Below are positions 43,108-43,929 of a DNA stretch of 43,929 nucleotides, piece after piece (position 1 is the stretch's first letter; every line of letters begins with the position of its first letter). The notes beneath the pieces were generated by a model that was not told the origin of the DNA, did no database searches, and saw only the letters and a list, made by a program, of their open reading frames with translations. Position numbers and translations under genes: made by a program. The DNA comes from Phaeobacter sp. (GTDB taxonomy: Bacteria > Pseudomonadota > Alphaproteobacteria > Rhodobacterales > Rhodobacteraceae): positions 1 through 43,929 of the forward strand of contig NZ_JAJDWC010000098.1 in assembly GCF_022825805.1 (NCBI RefSeq), given 5' to 3'.

Positions 43108-43157
43108 TCAAGACGGCTAGTCAATTAGGCGTGGCGTGATCGGTCGCGCATAGCAAG

Positions 43158-43179
43158 AGGCCGCACCAAACGGCCTTTG
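43158..43179 (+). terminator. Terminator after the MFS gene
   Basis: AGGCCG (43158-43163) pairs with CGGCCT (43171-43176) around a seven-base loop and is followed by a short T-run. It ends the plus-strand transcript before the convergent gene. The gap to 43238 holds nothing else I recognise. Confidence 0.55.
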
Positions 43180-43238
43180 GCGCCAACTTAGGTCACAAGG
43201 TCACAGGACAACTCCCGCAGCGCTTCTTCTGCTGCGCG

Positions 43239-43929
43239 CTACCAACGCTTTGTCGTGACCCGCCAGATCAGCTCGGCCCGTTGACGAAACTCGCTCGTCC
43301 CCAAGGCACCATCTGCAACGCGCTGTGGCGCCTCAATGGCCTGTTTCAGGATCGCGGCGGATTGCCATCCCGGCAGCAGCGCGGGCAGCGCCTGTGGCGG
43401 CACATCTCTGCGCCTTTGCCGTGCGTCACGCAATGCGGCCAACCCCTCTTTGGCAAGGGCCTGAACACCCGCTGGGGTGCCATCCAGAAGAGGAACGCGT
43501 TTTTCAGCCACCAGTTTCGGGATCGCCCGCAGCCAGTTTGCGACCCCAACGCCAAAGGCAAAGCGCCGCACCAACGCCTCATCCTGCGCGCCCAGGCTGG
43601 CAGCGGCCAACCACATCACCGTGCCCGTGGTGTGATCAATGTAGCGGGCCAAATCGGCCTCATCCTCAAACGGATCGCGGTAGATATCCCAGCGCCGCGC
43701 CTCTGCCATCGCATCGATGTGGCGCGCCAGATCTGGTCGCAGGACCCGAGCCAACGGTGTTGCCACAAAATGGCGCCGCACCGGTCCGCCGCCTTCAATC
43801 TCGGCTCCGACATCGCGCCACCACTGCACGCGCATTTCTGCAATCATCGCCTCGTTTGACGCCCATGGCGCGCGTGCGAGTTCAAGGTTGAATGCATAAA
43901 GCGCAAACAGCATCGGCCGCACCTCTGGC
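43239..43929 (-). CDS. Squalene/phytoene synthase family protein (5' end beyond the window)
   Basis: The visible 230 residues form most of an all-helical isoprenoid-synthase-fold protein. The opening PEVRPMLFALYAFNLELARAPW is the conserved early segment, so the true start lies outside the window; the GTG visible at 43922 is probably an internal Val codon. QWWRDVG and a DPFEDEADLARYIDHTTGTVMW helix follow, the last being the counterpart of the second substrate-binding motif. Here the canonical DxxxD is not preserved clearly. That is common in the alphaproteobacterial group related to the mitochondrial complex I factor NDUFAF6, which may lack synthase activity. Carotenoid or hopanoid genes are not seen nearby. 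Confidence 0.82.
   Translation of the reverse strand, partial: PEVRPMLFALYAFNLELARAPWASNEAMIAEMRVQWWRDVGAEIEGGGPVRRHFVATPLARVLRPDLARHIDAMAEARRWDIYRDPFEDEADLARYIDHTTGTVMWLAAASLGAQDEALVRRFAFGVGVANWLRAIPKLVAEKRVPLLDGTPAGVQALAKEGLAALRDARQRRRDVPPQALPALLPGWQSAAILKQAIEAPQRVADGALGTSEFRQRAELIWRVTTKRW

Overview
The window looks like chromosome of an alphaproteobacterium of the Rhodobacteraceae, most likely the Roseobacter clade. This is inferred from high GC, protein resemblance, and a gene repertoire of TAXI-TRAP and peptide ABC transporters, an FtsX/CrtC-lipocalin module, a tetrahydrofolate methyltransferase trio and an arginase/ornithine cyclodeaminase pair. No phage or plasmid genes are seen. The only mobile DNA is the 3' end of an IS481-type transposase at the left edge. 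No CRISPR array or rRNA gene was found. One tRNA gene, tRNA-Leu(CAA), is present.

Left part (1-9.6 kb): a three-gene YnjBCD-type ABC importer (434-3990) meets a one-carbon operon at a bidirectional terminator. The operon, on the minus strand, encodes a small 'virulence factor' domain protein, a MetF-like reductase and a methyltetrahydrofolate:corrinoid methyltransferase. Next come a Ppx/GppA phosphatase, the rRNA methylase RlmE, a small ORF and a short potassium channel.

Middle (9.8-18.4 kb): an ABC ATPase, a large FtsX-type permease and a secreted CrtC/AttH-like lipocalin protein overlap each other end to start. Facing them is a minus-strand TAXI-TRAP operon (receptor, fused 4TM/12TM permease, universal stress protein), with a strong hairpin between the receptor and permease genes.

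Catabolic island (18.9-33.6 kb): mtnA and a class II aldolase suggest salvage of methylthioribose phosphate by the aldolase route (DHAP shunt). They are followed by an M19 dipeptidase, a divergent XRE regulator, and a six-gene operon: Tat-exported peptide-binding protein, two permeases, a double ATPase, a YtcJ-like amidohydrolase and an M81 (MlrC-like) metallopeptidase. A convergent MFS transporter and a divergent XRE-cupin regulator close the region. Together these genes look like a system for importing and dismantling peptides or amide-bonded compounds, possibly containing D- or modified residues. The substrate is unknown.

Right part (33.7-43.9 kb): tRNA-Leu, a YqaA membrane protein coupled to dsbB, an Lrp/AsnC regulator divergent from arginase and ornithine cyclodeaminase (arginine to proline), an HNH nuclease, an orphan minus-strand terminator that may end an unannotated RNA, a pseudouridine synthase with a basic tail, a carboxylesterase/AlkA-like glycosylase pair, an MFS transporter and a partial squalene/phytoene synthase-family gene.

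Four short degenerate tandem repeats (10, 12, 15 and 12 bp) sit at gene borders. Two of them have 12-bp units beginning RTGA or GTG and usually ending in ACA. They are the most unusual sequence structure seen.
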